A stretch of DNA of 64,000 nt from Bifidobacterium saimiriisciurei (GCF_010667655.1 NZ_WHZU01000013.1:1-64000); one strand, 5' to 3'; counted from the first letter of the stretch, positions 47,746-59,307 are shown. Translations and numbers: made by a program. The notes: generated by a model from the letters alone, not told the origin.

Positions 47746-47788
47746 CGATGGCCCCCGCCTCGGAAAGCATTCGAGGCGGGGGCCATCG
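47746..47788. terminator. Bidirectional terminator between convergent genes
   Basis: A 17-bp perfect stem (47746-47762 and 47772-47788), CGATGGCCCCCGCCTCG and its complement, with a 9-nt loop. It serves the NitT/TauT operon on the plus strand and the YbaK-type gene on the minus strand. Confidence 0.8.
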
Positions 47789-47828
47789 TATTACGTGTTA
47801 CATGGCCGCATCGTGCGGCACGGCGATG

Positions 47829-48380
47829 TCAGGAACGTGGTTTGCCGAGTCCGTCGACGAGTTCGGCGCCGGGGATGTCGGCGAAGATCGAGCCGTCGAC
47901 GACGAGCTTGGACGGTCTGATGCCGGAACCGAGGTAGAGACGCGGAATGCCGATGATGCGACGATCGATGAGCAGCGGCCATCCGGAGGGAAGCCCTATC
48001 GGCGACATGCCGCCGGATTCCATGCCCGTGGCCTCGACGGCCGCGGCGATGGGCGCGAAGGACACCTTGCTGACGCCGAGCGTGCGCTTGACGAGTCCGT
48101 TGAGGTCGGCGCGGGTGTCGGCGGTGACGAATGCGGCCGCGAACTGCGGCGGGGCCTTGCGGGTCTTGTGTGTGTGCACGACCACGACGTTGCCGGTGTT
48201 CTCGAAGGGGATGCCGTATTTCGGGCACCACAGGTCGGTGTCGGATTCCTCGTCGGTGTTCTCGGTGACGCCGAGAATCCTCTCCTCCGGCACGCCGGCC
48301 GCAACCAGTGCGTTCAATGCGTCGAACACCGGTTTCGCCAGCAGCCGTCCGTCGTGCCAGTCCAGTACCTCCAACGTCAT
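47829..48380 (-). CDS. YbaK/EbsC-type aminoacyl-tRNA deacylase
   Basis: A 183-residue protein of the YbaK/ProX editing family, which hydrolyses mischarged tRNAs (for example Cys- or Ala-tRNAPro) in trans. Family features are VVVVHTHKTRKAPPQFAAAFV, the DLNGLVKRTLGVSKVSFAP stretch, and the glycine-rich ESGGMSPIGLPSGWPLLID loop. GGGGGAG lies 4 nt before the ATG. It lies just downstream of aspS on the same strand but behind a terminator. Substrate tRNA not determined. Confidence 0.85.
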   Translation of the reverse strand: MTLEVLDWHDGRLLAKPVFDALNALVAAGVPEERILGVTENTDEESDTDLWCPKYGIPFENTGNVVVVHTHKTRKAPPQFAAAFVTADTRADLNGLVKRTLGVSKVSFAPIAAAVEATGMESGGMSPIGLPSGWPLLIDRRIIGIPRLYLGSGIRPSKLVVDGSIFADIPGAELVDGLGKPRS

Positions 48381-48431
48381 GAGTCTCCCCCGTTTCCGAC
48401 GCCAGGCGGCGTCTACGGCGAGGATAACGAA

Positions 48432-48459
48432 AGCGCCACCGGCACATGCCGGTGGCGCT
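48432..48459 (-). terminator. Terminator of aspS
   Basis: AGCGCCACCGGCA (48432-48444) and its complement (48447-48459) form a 13-bp stem; TTTCGTT follows on the minus strand. It lies 192 bp after the aspS stop codon, so the mRNA carries a long structured 3' region. Confidence 0.75.
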
Positions 48460-48543
48460 ATTCGCTTTGCCTATGAACCGTTATCGATTACGACCTAGTT
48501 GTTCCATCGAGTGCTCGTCTGATTCATTTGAGAACGGCCGCTC

Positions 48544-48650
48544 GATGAAGACTGATTGATGCGTGCGGTAGCAAGGAATGCGGACGAAGGCGTACACCAG
48601 TACGTCGAAGTCCGCAATGACGCCGCTAACGCTCCATCAATCAGTCTTCA

Positions 48651-48652
<2 letters not shown>
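48544..48652 (-). repeat. 109-nt structured inverted repeat at the aspS stop codon
   Basis: GATGAAGACTGATTGATG (48544-48561 on the plus strand) is an exact reverse complement of 48635-48652. The 73-nt interior has further pairing: GCGG/CCGC near the base, then GCGGAC/GTCCGC and CGTAC/GTACG around a short loop. The right arm includes two bases of the aspS stop codon. Loop size and internal structure differ from a simple terminator, and a separate terminator exists downstream. Candidates are a structured 3' RNA, a processed small RNA or a MITE-like remnant. Confidence 0.6.
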
Positions 48653-50450
<1,798 letters not shown>

Positions 50451-50532
50451 TGTGCCTCTATTCCTTTTATGGGTTGAAATCTCACGTATTATATCGAATC
50501 GTCGCTGTGGGACGGTAACGGGTTGTGAGCCG

Positions 50533-51918
50533 TCACTTCTCCCTGTATTCGACGGTCTGCAGGGCGACCTGCTCGTCCGGCGTCCACGTCGCGGCGTCGG
50601 CCTTGGCCTGGTCGCCGGAGACGATGTTCTTCACCTCGTCGTGGGCGCCGTCCTGACCGGGGAACCACACGTAGGGGATGCCCAGCTTGTCGGCGTACTT
50701 GATCTGCTTGCCGAGCTTGGCCGCGGTGGGGGCCACGTCGGTGGCGATACCGCGGGAGCGCAGTGCCTCGGCGATGCGGTTGGCCTGGCTGCGTTCGTCC
50801 TCGTTCCACACGGCCACGAGCACGGCGGCCGGCGACTGGCGGCTTGCCTTGGCCCCTGCGGTGTGCAGCATGTAGGAGACGAGTCGGGACAGGCCGATGG
50901 ACAGGCCGACGCCGGGGTACTTCTTCTTGCCCTGGGTGGCGAGGTTGTCGTAGCGGCCGCCCGAGCAGATGGAGCCGAGAGATGCGGCGCCGTCGAGGAA
51001 GGTCTCGTAGACGGAGCCGGTGTAGTAGTCGAGTCCGCGGGCGATCTTGAGGTCGGCCACGACGGCGCCCGGACGGATACGGGCGGCCTCGTCGACGATC
51101 ATCGCGAGCGTGGCGAGTCCCTCGTTCGCCAGCTGGTAGGCGTCGGAAGACTCCTCGATGCCGTGCCTGGCGCACAGTTCGCGGAAGCGCTCCCCCAGTT
51201 CCTCGCCGGTGGCCGCGCTCAGGCCGGCGAGCTCAAGACACGCCGATGCCTGCGCCTCATTGGCGCCGCATTCGGAGACGAGCAGCTTGCTCACCTCGTC
51301 GGCGCCGATCTTGTCGAGCTTGTCGATCTCACGCAGGACGCCTTCGATGTCGGTGAGGCCGAGGCCGCGGTAGAAGCCTTCGGAAAGCTTGCGGTTGTTG
51401 GCGTGGACGGTCGCCTTGGGCAGGCCGAACTCGCGCAGGGCCTCGAGCGCCGAGACCATGACGAGCGGCAGCTCGACCTCATAGTGGGACGGCAGGTCGC
51501 CGTTGCCCACCACGTCGATGTCGGCCTGGATGAACTCGCGGAAGCGGCCCTCCTGCGGGCGCTCGCCGCGCCAGACCTTCTGGATCTGCCACCGCTTGAA
51601 CGGGAACACGACGTCGCCCGAATGCTCGACGACATAGCGGCTCAGCGGAACCGTCAGATCGAAGTGAAGACCGAGCCGGTCCTCGACGGGCGTGTCGTTC
51701 TCCTGACCGACCTCCTGCAGACGGGACAGCAGGTAGATCTCCTTGCTGGTCTCGCCCTTCTTCAGAAGGCTTGAGCCCTGTTCCACAGCCCTCGTCTCGA
51801 TGCCGAGGAATCCATTGAGTTCGAAAATCCTGCGGAGCGTGTCGATAGCGCGCTGCTCGACGACCCGTTCTTCGGGGAGCCACTCCGGGAAACCTGATAA
51901 TGATGCACCTTTTGCCAC
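50533..51918 (-). CDS. hisS: Histidyl-tRNA synthetase
   Basis: Class II synthetase for tRNA-His, 461 residues. Motif 2 is [15 protein letters not shown] and the histidine signature is [12 protein letters not shown]. The GTG at 51918 gives the expected N-terminus ([14 protein letters not shown]); an ATG at 51963 would add an unlikely extension. No ribosome binding site precedes the GTG, but TTATAT ends 6 nt and TATTAT 8 nt before it, suggesting a leaderless mRNA. Confidence 0.95.
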   Translation of the reverse strand: MAKGASLSGFPEWLPEERVVEQRAIDTLRRIFELNGFLGIETRAVEQGSSLLKKGETSKEIYLLSRLQEVGQENDTPVEDRLGLHFDLTVPLSRYVVEHSGDVVFPFKRWQIQKVWRGERPQEGRFREFIQADIDVVGNGDLPSHYEVELPLVMVSALEALREFGLPKATVHANNRKLSEGFYRGLGLTDIEGVLREIDKLDKIGADEVSKLLVSECGANEAQASACLELAGLSAATGEELGERFRELCARHGIEESSDAYQLANEGLATLAMIVDEAARIRPGAVVADLKIARGLDYYTGSVYETFLDGAASLGSICSGGRYDNLATQGKKKYPGVGLSIGLSRLVSYMLHTAGAKASRQSPAAVLVAVWNEDERSQANRIAEALRSRGIATDVAPTAAKLGKQIKYADKLGIPYVWFPGQDGAHDEVKNIVSGDQAKADAATWTPDEQVALQTVEYREK

Positions 51919-52006
51919 GAGTCCATATAATAGGTCTAGTTGTGGAAAAACCGTGGCTTTCATGGTTCTTCCCATCTCTCTCACGCATTAACACAAGGAG
52001 CTGGCC

Positions 52007-53404
52007 ATGTCGGACGAGACTGCAACCACACCCGAGAACGTATCCGCAGCGGCGGCGAAGCCCGCCGCACACCCCAAGGCGGCGCCGAAACCGCATGCGC
52101 CGTCGCCGGCGGCATTCGCCAAGAAGGCCCCCAAGGTCGCGGTGGTGAAGAGCACGTATTCCGACGAGGACATCGCCAAGGCCGAGGCGTTCGGGCGCGT
52201 CGCCGACGACGGCACCGTGTTCGTCAAGGACGGTGATTCCGAGCGCGAGGTCGGCCAGTTCGCCGACGCCGACAAGACGGCCGCGCTGAAGCTGTACGCC
52301 ACCCGCTTCCTTGACCTCAAGGCCAAGCTCGATTTCCTGGCCACGCGCCTGAACGCCTCGAACATCAAGGCCCATGAGATCGACGAATCCCTCAAGCTGC
52401 TCGAGCAGGAGGTCGACAACCCGCCGGTGGTCGGCGACATCGCCTCGCTGAAGACCCAGCTGGAGGAGCTCAAGGCCGCCGGCAAGGCCAAGAAGGACGA
52501 GCTGGCTGCCGCGCGCAAGGCCGCCGTCGCGAAGGCCGTGGAGGAGCGCACCGCGATCGTGGAGAAGGCCGAGGCTCTGGCCGCCTCGCTGGGCGACAAG
52601 ACGAACTGGCGTTCCACCGCCGACAAGTTCCGTGCCCTGTTCGACGAATGGCAGGCCCATCAGCGCAACAGCGTGCGCATCGACAAGCCGCAGGCCGACG
52701 CGCTGTGGAAGCGGTTCTCCACCGCCCGCACCACGTTCAACCAGTCGCGCCGCAAGTGGGCCCAGAACCGCGACGCCGAGCGCGCCCAGGCCAAGAAGGC
52801 CAAGGAGGCCATCATCCAGGAGGCCGAGGCCATCAAGGACTCCACCGAATGGGGCGAGACCTCCCGCAAGTTCAACGACCTGATGGATCGCTGGAAGAAG
52901 GCCGGCCGCGCCGGACGCAACGACGATGACGCCCTGTGGGCCAAGTTCCGCGAGGCCGCCGACACGTTCTTCAACGCCCGTCAGGCCGACCGCGACCAGA
53001 TCAGCTCCAGCGAGAAGGAGAATCTCGCCAAGAAGGAGGAGCTGCTCAAGAAGGCCGAGGCCCTGCTGCCCGTCAAGGACGTGAAGGCCGCCAAGGAGGC
53101 GCGTCAGGCGCTGAGCAAGATCCAGGACGAGTGGGATGAGATCGGCTACGTGCCGCGTGGCGACGTGCACCGCATCGAAAGCCGTCTGGACGACGTGGAG
53201 AAGCAGATCAAGGCCGTCGAGGACGCCGAGTGGACGCAGTCCGACCCGGAGACCGACGCCCGCAAGTCCAGCTTCGAGGAGCAGCTCACCGCCCAGCTCG
53301 CCGAGCTCGACAAGAAGATCGCCGCCGCGACCGATCCGAAGAAGAAGGCCGCGCTCGAGGCCGAGAAGGCCACCAAGGAGCAGTGGCTCAACGCGGTGAA
53401 GTAG
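52007..53404 (+). CDS. DUF349 domain protein, coiled-coil rich
   Basis: A 465-residue Lys/Ala/Glu-rich protein. After an Ala/Pro-rich N-terminal stretch (about 10-45) it carries tandem DUF349 repeats, each with an aromatic-rich segment such as LFDEWQAHQR or LMDRWKKAGRAG, and long helical coiled-coil regions. No signal peptide or membrane segment. AAGGAG lies 8 nt before the ATG. DUF349 proteins are widespread in actinobacteria; the role is not established. It is divergent from hisS and followed by a very strong terminator. Confidence 0.88.
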   Translation: MSDETATTPENVSAAAAKPAAHPKAAPKPHAPSPAAFAKKAPKVAVVKSTYSDEDIAKAEAFGRVADDGTVFVKDGDSEREVGQFADADKTAALKLYATRFLDLKAKLDFLATRLNASNIKAHEIDESLKLLEQEVDNPPVVGDIASLKTQLEELKAAGKAKKDELAAARKAAVAKAVEERTAIVEKAEALAASLGDKTNWRSTADKFRALFDEWQAHQRNSVRIDKPQADALWKRFSTARTTFNQSRRKWAQNRDAERAQAKKAKEAIIQEAEAIKDSTEWGETSRKFNDLMDRWKKAGRAGRNDDDALWAKFREAADTFFNARQADRDQISSSEKENLAKKEELLKKAEALLPVKDVKAAKEARQALSKIQDEWDEIGYVPRGDVHRIESRLDDVEKQIKAVEDAEWTQSDPETDARKSSFEEQLTAQLAELDKKIAAATDPKKKAALEAEKATKEQWLNAVK

Positions 53405-53424
53405 TCTTCACCGAAAGCTCCGCC

Positions 53425-53464
53425 AGGGCAGGCGCGCATATTGGCGCGCCTGCCCTTTTTTTTT
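53425..53464 (+). terminator. Strong terminator of the DUF349 gene
   Basis: GGGCAGGCGCGC (53425-53436) pairs with GCGCGCCTGCCC (53443-53454), followed by ten T (53455-53464). Confidence 0.95.
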
Positions 53465-53507
53465 GATGTCACCGTGGCGCATAAAACGCCAAAGGAAACG
53501 ATTGTGG

Positions 53508-53553
53508 ATGGAAAGGGGTCCGGACGGAATGAACCGTCCGGACCCCTTTCCAT
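53508..53553 (-). terminator. 20-bp hairpin after relA
   Basis: A perfect 20-bp stem (53508-53527 and 53534-53553) around a 6-nt loop, 60 bp past the relA stop codon. No U-tract follows on the minus strand. Confidence 0.65.
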
Positions 53554-53612
53554 TCAACGGAATCTCGAAATTTTTGCTTTGTCGCGCGAAAAACAAAAAA
53601 CCTTTGCTGCCG

Positions 53613-55943
53613 TCACATGTGACGCAGCTTGGGCTCGGCGCTGTCCTTGGCACCGGTGATGCGGTAGCAGTCGAATACGCCGTCTATCTTGCGCACGGCC
53701 GCCAGCAGCGTGTTGAGATGCTGCGGGTCGGCCATTTCGAAGACGAACTGGCTCGTGGCCACGCGGTCGTCGCCGGTCGCGATGGAACCGGAGATGATGT
53801 TCACTCCATGGTCGGACAGCATGCGGGTGACGTCCGACAGCAGATGCGGGCGGTCAAGCGCCTCCACCTGGATCTTCACGAGGAAGGTGCCGTTGGCGCT
53901 GGTCCACGAGACGTCGACGATGCGGTCGGGCTGGTGCTTCTTCAGATCGAGCAGGTTCTGGCAGTCGGCGCGATGCACCGACACGCCCTGCGTGCGGGTG
54001 ATGAAGCCGATGATGGTGTCGCCCGGAACCGGCATGCAGCATTTGGCGAGTTTGACCCAGATGTTGTCCACGCCCTTGACCGACACGCCCGGGGCGGCGT
54101 CCACGTTGCGTACGCGCTGCAACGGAAGCGCCTCCTGCTCCACCTCGTCGTCGACCTCGGCGGGACCGACGTCCTTGACCAGTCGGGAGATGACGTTCTG
54201 CGTGGAGACCTGCCCTTCGCCGATGGCGGCGAAGACGGCGTTCGGATCGGGGTAGTTCAGCTCCTCGGCCACGCCGATCAGCGCCTCGGGTGTCAGCAGC
54301 GTGGAGATGGGCATGTTGCGCTTGCGCATGGCGCGCGTCAGCTCCTCGCGGCCCTCTTCGATGGCTTCGCTGCGGCGCTCCTTGCTGAACCACTGACGAA
54401 TCTTGTTACGGGCCTTGGGGCTTTTCACGAAGCTCAGCCAGTCGCGCGATGGACCGGCGGTGTCGGACTTCGAGGTGAGGATTTCGACCGTGTCGCCGTT
54501 GTCGAGCTTGGTGTCGAGCGGCACCAGACGCCCGTTCACGCGCGCGCCCATGGTGCGGTGGCCGACCTCGGTGTGCACGGCATAGGCGAAGTCGACCGGC
54601 GTGGCCTCGGCGGGCAGCGAGACGATCTTGCCCTTCGGGGTGAACACATACACCTCGGCCGAGCCGAGGTCCTGCTTGAGCGAACCGAGGAACTCGTCGG
54701 AATCCGGCGTCTCGCTCGTCCAGTCCGCGAGCTGCTGAATCCACTTGAGATTGTCGGCCTCGGAAAGCTCGCGGTACTCCTCGCCGTTCTCGCGTTTGAG
54801 GTCGGCCTTGTCGGGGGAAGACAGCGCACGGCCGGCCTGACCGTTCTCCTTGTACTTCCAGTGGGCGGCGATGCCGAATTCGGCACGTCGGTGCATGTCC
54901 CAGGTGCGAATCTGGATTTCGACGGGCTTGCCGCCGGGCCCCACGACCGTGGTATGCAGTGACTGGTACATGTTGAGCTTCGGCATGGCGATGTAGTCCT
55001 TGAACCGTCCGGGGACGGGGTTCCATCGTGCGTGCACGGCGCCGAGGGCGGCATAGCAGTCACGTATCGAGTCGACGATGATGCGCACACCGACCAGATC
55101 GTAGATGTTCTCGAAATCGTGACCTCGCACGATCATCTTCTGGTAGATGCTGAAGTAGTCCTTGGGGCGTCCGGTCACATAGGCCTTGACGTTCTGCTTC
55201 TTCAGGTCGGCGTTGACCTCTTCGAGAATCTGCTTGAGATACACTTCGCGCTGGCCGGCGCGACGGGCCACCAGCACCACGATCTCGTTGTAGATCTTCG
55301 GATAAAGCACCTTGAAGCTCAGTTCCTCGAGTTCGGTCTTGATGGCGTTCATGCCCAGTCGGTTGGCGAGCGGCGCATAGACGTCAAGGGTCTCGCGGGC
55401 CTTGCGCTGGGCGCTGGAGGTCTTCACGTAACGCCAGGTGCGGGCGTTGTGCACACGGTCGGCGAGCTTGACGACCAGTACGCGTACGTCGCGGCTCATG
55501 GCCACGACCATCTTGCGGATGGTCTCCGCCTGTGCGGAGTCGCCGTAGTCCATCTTCGAGAGCTTGGTGACGCCGTCGACGAGACCGGTGACCGTGTCGC
55601 CGAACTCCTTGCGGCATTCGTCGAGCGTGTAGTCGGTGTCCTCCACGGTGTCGTGCAGAAGTCCCGCGGCCACCACCAGCGGCCCCATGCCGAGATCGGC
55701 CAGGATCTGCGCAACGGCCAGGGGGTGGATGATGTAGGGTTCGCCCGACTTGCGCCGCTGAGGCGCATGCTGCACCACCGCGCGGTCATACGCGCGCTGC
55801 AGGATGGAAAGGTCCTCGCCGGGATGATGCATCTCACACATCTGCCAGATGGGCAGCAGGGGGTTCAGCGGATCGTCGCTGATCTCACACCCCAATTCGT
55901 GCGCGGAGACGTCCTTTGGCTTGTCGACGGCATGCTCAGCCAT
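53613..55943 (-). CDS. relA: Bifunctional (p)ppGpp synthetase/hydrolase RelA/SpoT
   Basis: Stringent response enzyme, 776 residues. Domains in order: HD hydrolase (HPLAVAQILADL, LLHDTVEDTDYT), RelA/SpoT synthetase (YKENGQ region and surrounding), TGS domain (VFTPKGKIVSLPAEATPVDFAYAVH), a linker with conserved Cys residues (KCCMPVPGD) and a C-terminal ACT domain (VTRMLSDHGVNIISGS). HD residues are intact, so hydrolase activity is likely as well. GGAGAGGAG precedes the ATG. It lies 53 bp downstream of dut on the same strand. Confidence 0.96.
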   Translation of the reverse strand: MAEHAVDKPKDVSAHELGCEISDDPLNPLLPIWQMCEMHHPGEDLSILQRAYDRAVVQHAPQRRKSGEPYIIHPLAVAQILADLGMGPLVVAAGLLHDTVEDTDYTLDECRKEFGDTVTGLVDGVTKLSKMDYGDSAQAETIRKMVVAMSRDVRVLVVKLADRVHNARTWRYVKTSSAQRKARETLDVYAPLANRLGMNAIKTELEELSFKVLYPKIYNEIVVLVARRAGQREVYLKQILEEVNADLKKQNVKAYVTGRPKDYFSIYQKMIVRGHDFENIYDLVGVRIIVDSIRDCYAALGAVHARWNPVPGRFKDYIAMPKLNMYQSLHTTVVGPGGKPVEIQIRTWDMHRRAEFGIAAHWKYKENGQAGRALSSPDKADLKRENGEEYRELSEADNLKWIQQLADWTSETPDSDEFLGSLKQDLGSAEVYVFTPKGKIVSLPAEATPVDFAYAVHTEVGHRTMGARVNGRLVPLDTKLDNGDTVEILTSKSDTAGPSRDWLSFVKSPKARNKIRQWFSKERRSEAIEEGREELTRAMRKRNMPISTLLTPEALIGVAEELNYPDPNAVFAAIGEGQVSTQNVISRLVKDVGPAEVDDEVEQEALPLQRVRNVDAAPGVSVKGVDNIWVKLAKCCMPVPGDTIIGFITRTQGVSVHRADCQNLLDLKKHQPDRIVDVSWTSANGTFLVKIQVEALDRPHLLSDVTRMLSDHGVNIISGSIATGDDRVATSQFVFEMADPQHLNTLLAAVRKIDGVFDCYRITGAKDSAEPKLRHM

Positions 55944-55996
55944 GTTTCGCTCCTCTCCCTACACGCCAATGGTGCTGACTATTGTAACCGTTCGGT

Positions 55997-56470
55997 TCAC
56001 GATTTCACGCCGGTGGAGCCAAAACCACGCTCGGCGCGGTCCGATCCGGGCAGCTTCTCCGCCGGAATGAACCTGGCCTCCACGTAACGCTGGATCACCA
56101 GCTGTGCGATGCGGTCCCCGGCCTTGAACGTCACCGTGTGCTCCGGATCGAGGTTGATGAGCGGCACCTTGATTTCGCCGCGATACCCCGCATCGATGGT
56201 TCCCGGCGCGTTCAGCACGGTCACGCCCTGCTTGACGGCGAGCCCGGAGCGCGGATGCACGAGCCCCACGTACCCGCTGGGCAGCGCTATGGCGATTCCG
56301 GTGGGCACCAGCGCCCGCTGGAACGGGGCGAGCTCGACGTCCACGGTGGTGGTCAGATCGGCGCCGGCGTCCCCGGCATGCGCGTAATGCAGTGCGGCCG
56401 GTCCGCCGTCAAGCGATCGGACCAGCACCTCGATGTTCTCCGGCCCGTCGTACGATTCGTCGAATGCCAT
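55997..56470 (-). CDS. dut: dUTP diphosphatase
   Basis: Trimeric dUTPase (157 residues), producing dUMP and keeping uracil out of DNA. Motifs: AGDAGADL, the substrate motif [29 protein letters not shown] and the C-terminal arm GFGSTG that closes the active site. The ATG at 56470 lies 1 nt after the stop codon of the DUF4193 gene without its own clear ribosome binding site, so translation is probably coupled. Confidence 0.94.
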   Translation of the reverse strand: MAFDESYDGPENIEVLVRSLDGGPAALHYAHAGDAGADLTTTVDVELAPFQRALVPTGIAIALPSGYVGLVHPRSGLAVKQGVTVLNAPGTIDAGYRGEIKVPLINLDPEHTVTFKAGDRIAQLVIQRYVEARFIPAEKLPGSDRAERGFGSTGVKS

Positions 56471-56471
56471 G

Positions 56472-56768
56472 TCAGTCAGCGCACTCCTCGCACACCGGCT
56501 CGCCATCGGCGGTGGTGTAGGCGAGCTGGCTGCGGTGCTTGACGAGGAAGCACTCGGAGCAGACGAACTCGTCGCCCTGCATGGGAATGACGGTGACCGA
56601 GGAATCCTCATTGCTCAGATCGGCGCCCGGCAGCTCGTAGTCCTCGGCGATGGCGTTCTCGTCGTCGTCGATGTCGCTCGCCTGGCTCTGACGCGAGCTC
56701 TTGCCCAATGCCTCGATGGACTCCTCGTCTTCGTCCTTGCTGCGCGGGGAATCATAATCCTGTGCCAT
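56472..56768 (-). CDS. DUF4193 family zinc-ribbon-like protein
   Basis: A 98-residue actinobacterial protein with a strongly acidic N-terminal half and a C-terminal C-x2-C...C-x2-C pair (VCSECF, VCEECAD) expected to bind zinc. AAAGGAG lies 7 nt before the ATG at 56768. DUF4193 genes are conserved beside dut and sepH in actinobacteria; the function is unknown. It heads the minus-strand run DUF4193-dut-relA and is divergent from sepH. Confidence 0.88.
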   Translation of the reverse strand: MAQDYDSPRSKDEDEESIEALGKSSRQSQASDIDDDENAIAEDYELPGADLSNEDSSVTVIPMQGDEFVCSECFLVKHRSQLAYTTADGEPVCEECAD

Positions 56769-56902
56769 GAGTGAACTCCTTTCCCATAGAACTTGTGTCG
56801 TGTTCTGCGCCATAGGATACACGATTTCAAATACCCGCAAAATACGACACGTGGGGCACAATAGAAGTAATCAGCAAACTTTTCTGGAAGTCGGGTGCTT
56901 TT

Positions 56903-57940
56903 ATGTCGAACGAAACGCTCAAAGTGGCGCATTTCGAACGTGTCAGCGAAAACGGCGACCTGGTGTTCTCCGTGGACGGCAACACATTCGCGGTGCGTGT
57001 CGACGACCGGCTGGAGCAGGGAATACTCGCCAGCAAGCAGATCAGACAGGAGCGGGAGGGCTCCCCCGACCCGCAGGCCAGCGCCACCATACCGATCTCC
57101 ACCATCCAGTCCATGATCCGCGCCGGCTACCCCCCGGAGGATGTGGCGCGCAACTATTCGGTGGGCGAGGCGCTGGTGCGCCGGTTCGCGCAGCCGGTGG
57201 AGACGGAGAAGAAGTACGCCATCAGCCAGTTCTTCTCGGCTCCGGTGCCGGGCATCGCGAAGAACCGCAGCGTCTCCGACATGATCGCGTCATCGCTGCG
57301 GGGCGCGCACGTCTCCATGGACTCCGTGCAATGGCAGGCCACCCGCAACGGCAGGGAGCCGTGGCGCATCCACGCCTCGTTCGAGACGGCCGGCCGGCCC
57401 ATCAAGGCCGAATGGTCGTGGGACATGCGCGACAATTCCGTCACGCCCATGAACCCCACGGCGCGCAAGCTCCTGAAATCCGCGGAGTTCGAGGCGGCGG
57501 CGAGCCACGACCTGTTCGACGACGGGTTCGGGCCGATTCCCGTTTCCGCCGGTTCCGCCACTGATGGCGATGGCGTCCGCATCGTGGACACTTCGGCGGT
57601 TCCCCCCGCCGCGAAGACCGCTCCGGTCCCCCTGCCGTCCGAGGAACAGACCGCCGCGCATGACCGCAGGACCACCGCTTCCGCGAATGCCGCGAACAGG
57701 TCCGATTCCACGCCCAACGACGCGCAGGCCACCGGCTCCTGGCTGTACGGCGACGCCGGCTCCGCGCACCAGTCGGAGTCGGACGGCCACGACTCGCCCA
57801 AGACGACGGCCTCCGGAGACGCGTCTCTGCCGCCGCTGGTACCTGCCTCGCAGGAGGGCGACGCCGACGACGCGCGGCAGAAGCGCAAGGGACGCCGTTC
57901 GGCCGTGCCCAGCTGGGATGAGATCCTGTTCGGCGAATAG
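56903..57940 (+). CDS. sepH: Septation protein SepH (DUF3071)
   Basis: Actinobacterial division protein that binds FtsZ and promotes its assembly in Streptomyces and Mycobacterium. The 345-residue product has the conserved N-terminal DUF3071 domain with a helix-turn-helix-like segment (ISTIQSMIRAGYPPEDVARNYSV) and the stretch REPWRIHASFE, followed by a variable Ser/Ala/Pro-rich tail and a short conserved end (GRRSAVPSWDEILFG). The ribosome binding site is weak (GGAAG about 14 nt upstream). Neighbours DUF4193, dut and a phosphatase-fold gene match the conserved actinobacterial block. Confidence 0.9.
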   Translation: MSNETLKVAHFERVSENGDLVFSVDGNTFAVRVDDRLEQGILASKQIRQEREGSPDPQASATIPISTIQSMIRAGYPPEDVARNYSVGEALVRRFAQPVETEKKYAISQFFSAPVPGIAKNRSVSDMIASSLRGAHVSMDSVQWQATRNGREPWRIHASFETAGRPIKAEWSWDMRDNSVTPMNPTARKLLKSAEFEAAASHDLFDDGFGPIPVSAGSATDGDGVRIVDTSAVPPAAKTAPVPLPSEEQTAAHDRRTTASANAANRSDSTPNDAQATGSWLYGDAGSAHQSESDGHDSPKTTASGDASLPPLVPASQEGDADDARQKRKGRRSAVPSWDEILFGE

Positions 57941-57968
57941 CCGAAAACAGGTACCGCCACGAAGCAGC

Positions 57969-58011
57969 CCCGGCCGTGCGGACTTACGACGACGAAGTCG
58001 GTGCGGCCGGG
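57969..58011. terminator. Hairpin between sepH and the phosphatase-fold gene
   Basis: CCCGGCCG (57969-57976) pairs with CGGCCGGG (58004-58011), with GACTT/AAGTC pairing inside. It abuts the stop codon of the minus-strand gene and probably acts on both convergent genes. Confidence 0.55.
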
Positions 58012-59238
58012 TCAGGCCATGTCCACGAGGAAGGGGATGTCCATCTCGAGGCCGGTCTGCGAGCCGTGGACCGACGGAAGCCTCGTCGCCTTGTCGGCCT
58101 GTATGCGGGAGTCGACCACGGTCACATGCTGCGCGGCGCTGACGAGCACGTCGCCGATCATCGGCAGCACCCTGTCGTCGACGCGTCCGTAGACGCCGTC
58201 GGCGACGGCTTGCGAGCGCGTGCGGACCAGTGCGAGGTCTCCGAGCCGTTCTCGCCATCGGTCGGCGACGTCGTCGGGGTTCTCTCCTTCCTCGACATAG
58301 AGCATGACGGCGCGGGGTTCGCCTCCGACGGCTGCGACGCCGCGGGAGAGCTGTGGTTCGGTCGCGATATCGATGCGTTGTTCCGGCGATGAGCTCACCA
58401 TGCCGTGGTCGGCGGTGATGACGATGAGGGTGCCTTTGGGGGCGTTTCTGCGCAGTGCGTTGAGTTGGGCGTCGATGCGTTCGAATGCGCCTATCCATTT
58501 GTCGGAGTTCCAGCCGTAGTTGTGGCCGGTCTTGTCGGCGTCGCGGATGTACAGGTAGGTGAGTCCGGGTGTGCGGGCGGCGTTGCAGGCGGCCATCACG
58601 CGGTCTTTGGGCAGTACGTTCGATATGTAGTCCGCGCCGCGGAACGCCGCCATGGTCAGTGGCGAGGAGGCGAATTTCGGCAGACCGGACGAGGTCACGC
58701 GTACGTGTTGCGCGGCGAGGCGTTCGAATATGGTGGGCTGGGTCTGCAGACGTTCGGGTTCGACGGCGTCCTTGAATTGGATGAGCTGGCAGATCTGCCC
58801 GGTTTCGGTGTTCATCTGCGTGTAGCCGGTCATGGCGGTCAGGCCGGGGCATGTGCCGGTGCCGAATGTGCTCATGGCGGCCACGGTCGTGCTGGGGTAG
58901 CAGGTGGATATGGGCCTTTCGCCGACGGAGTCGCCCATCAGGGAGCGCAGGTAGGGGGCGTGGCCGCGTCGCATGGCGATGTTCCAGTAGCCGAGTCCGT
59001 CAACGAGCACGACGATGGCGCTGGCGGCGTCGGGCAGTCCCAGCCGTTCGCGCAGCGCGTGGGGGTCGGGGTGCATCGGCGTGGGGGTCGGATGCCCGAT
59101 GGCGTCGCTGATCGCGGGGAGCACGGCGCCGAGGTGGCGTGCCCCTCCCCTGCCGTCGGCTTCGACGTCGTAGTGCACCGTCGGTCGTAGACGTAACAGG
59201 TCGCTGGTATCGGGCACTTCCACACTCATACGTTCCAT
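58012..59238 (-). CDS. Alkaline phosphatase superfamily / nucleotide pyrophosphatase-like protein
   Basis: A type I phosphodiesterase/nucleotide pyrophosphatase-fold protein of about 408 residues. Metal and nucleophile motifs: VVLVDGLGYWNI, the nucleophile Thr in YPSTTVAAMSTFGTG, YIRDADKTGHNYG and ITADHGMV. No clear signal peptide. Start codons at 59238 and 59229 are both plausible; AAGTGG lies 4 nt before the first. The gene sits next to sepH in many actinobacteria. Substrate unknown. Confidence 0.85.
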   Translation of the reverse strand: MERMSVEVPDTSDLLRLRPTVHYDVEADGRGGARHLGAVLPAISDAIGHPTPTPMHPDPHALRERLGLPDAASAIVVLVDGLGYWNIAMRRGHAPYLRSLMGDSVGERPISTCYPSTTVAAMSTFGTGTCPGLTAMTGYTQMNTETGQICQLIQFKDAVEPERLQTQPTIFERLAAQHVRVTSSGLPKFASSPLTMAAFRGADYISNVLPKDRVMAACNAARTPGLTYLYIRDADKTGHNYGWNSDKWIGAFERIDAQLNALRRNAPKGTLIVITADHGMVSSSPEQRIDIATEPQLSRGVAAVGGEPRAVMLYVEEGENPDDVADRWRERLGDLALVRTRSQAVADGVYGRVDDRVLPMIGDVLVSAAQHVTVVDSRIQADKATRLPSVHGSQTGLEMDIPFLVDMA

Positions 59239-59307
59239 TGAACCACTTGCACAGGTCAACACGACGTAATATAGATAGTCGATTCACCCATGTAAGGAGT
59301 TCACGCG

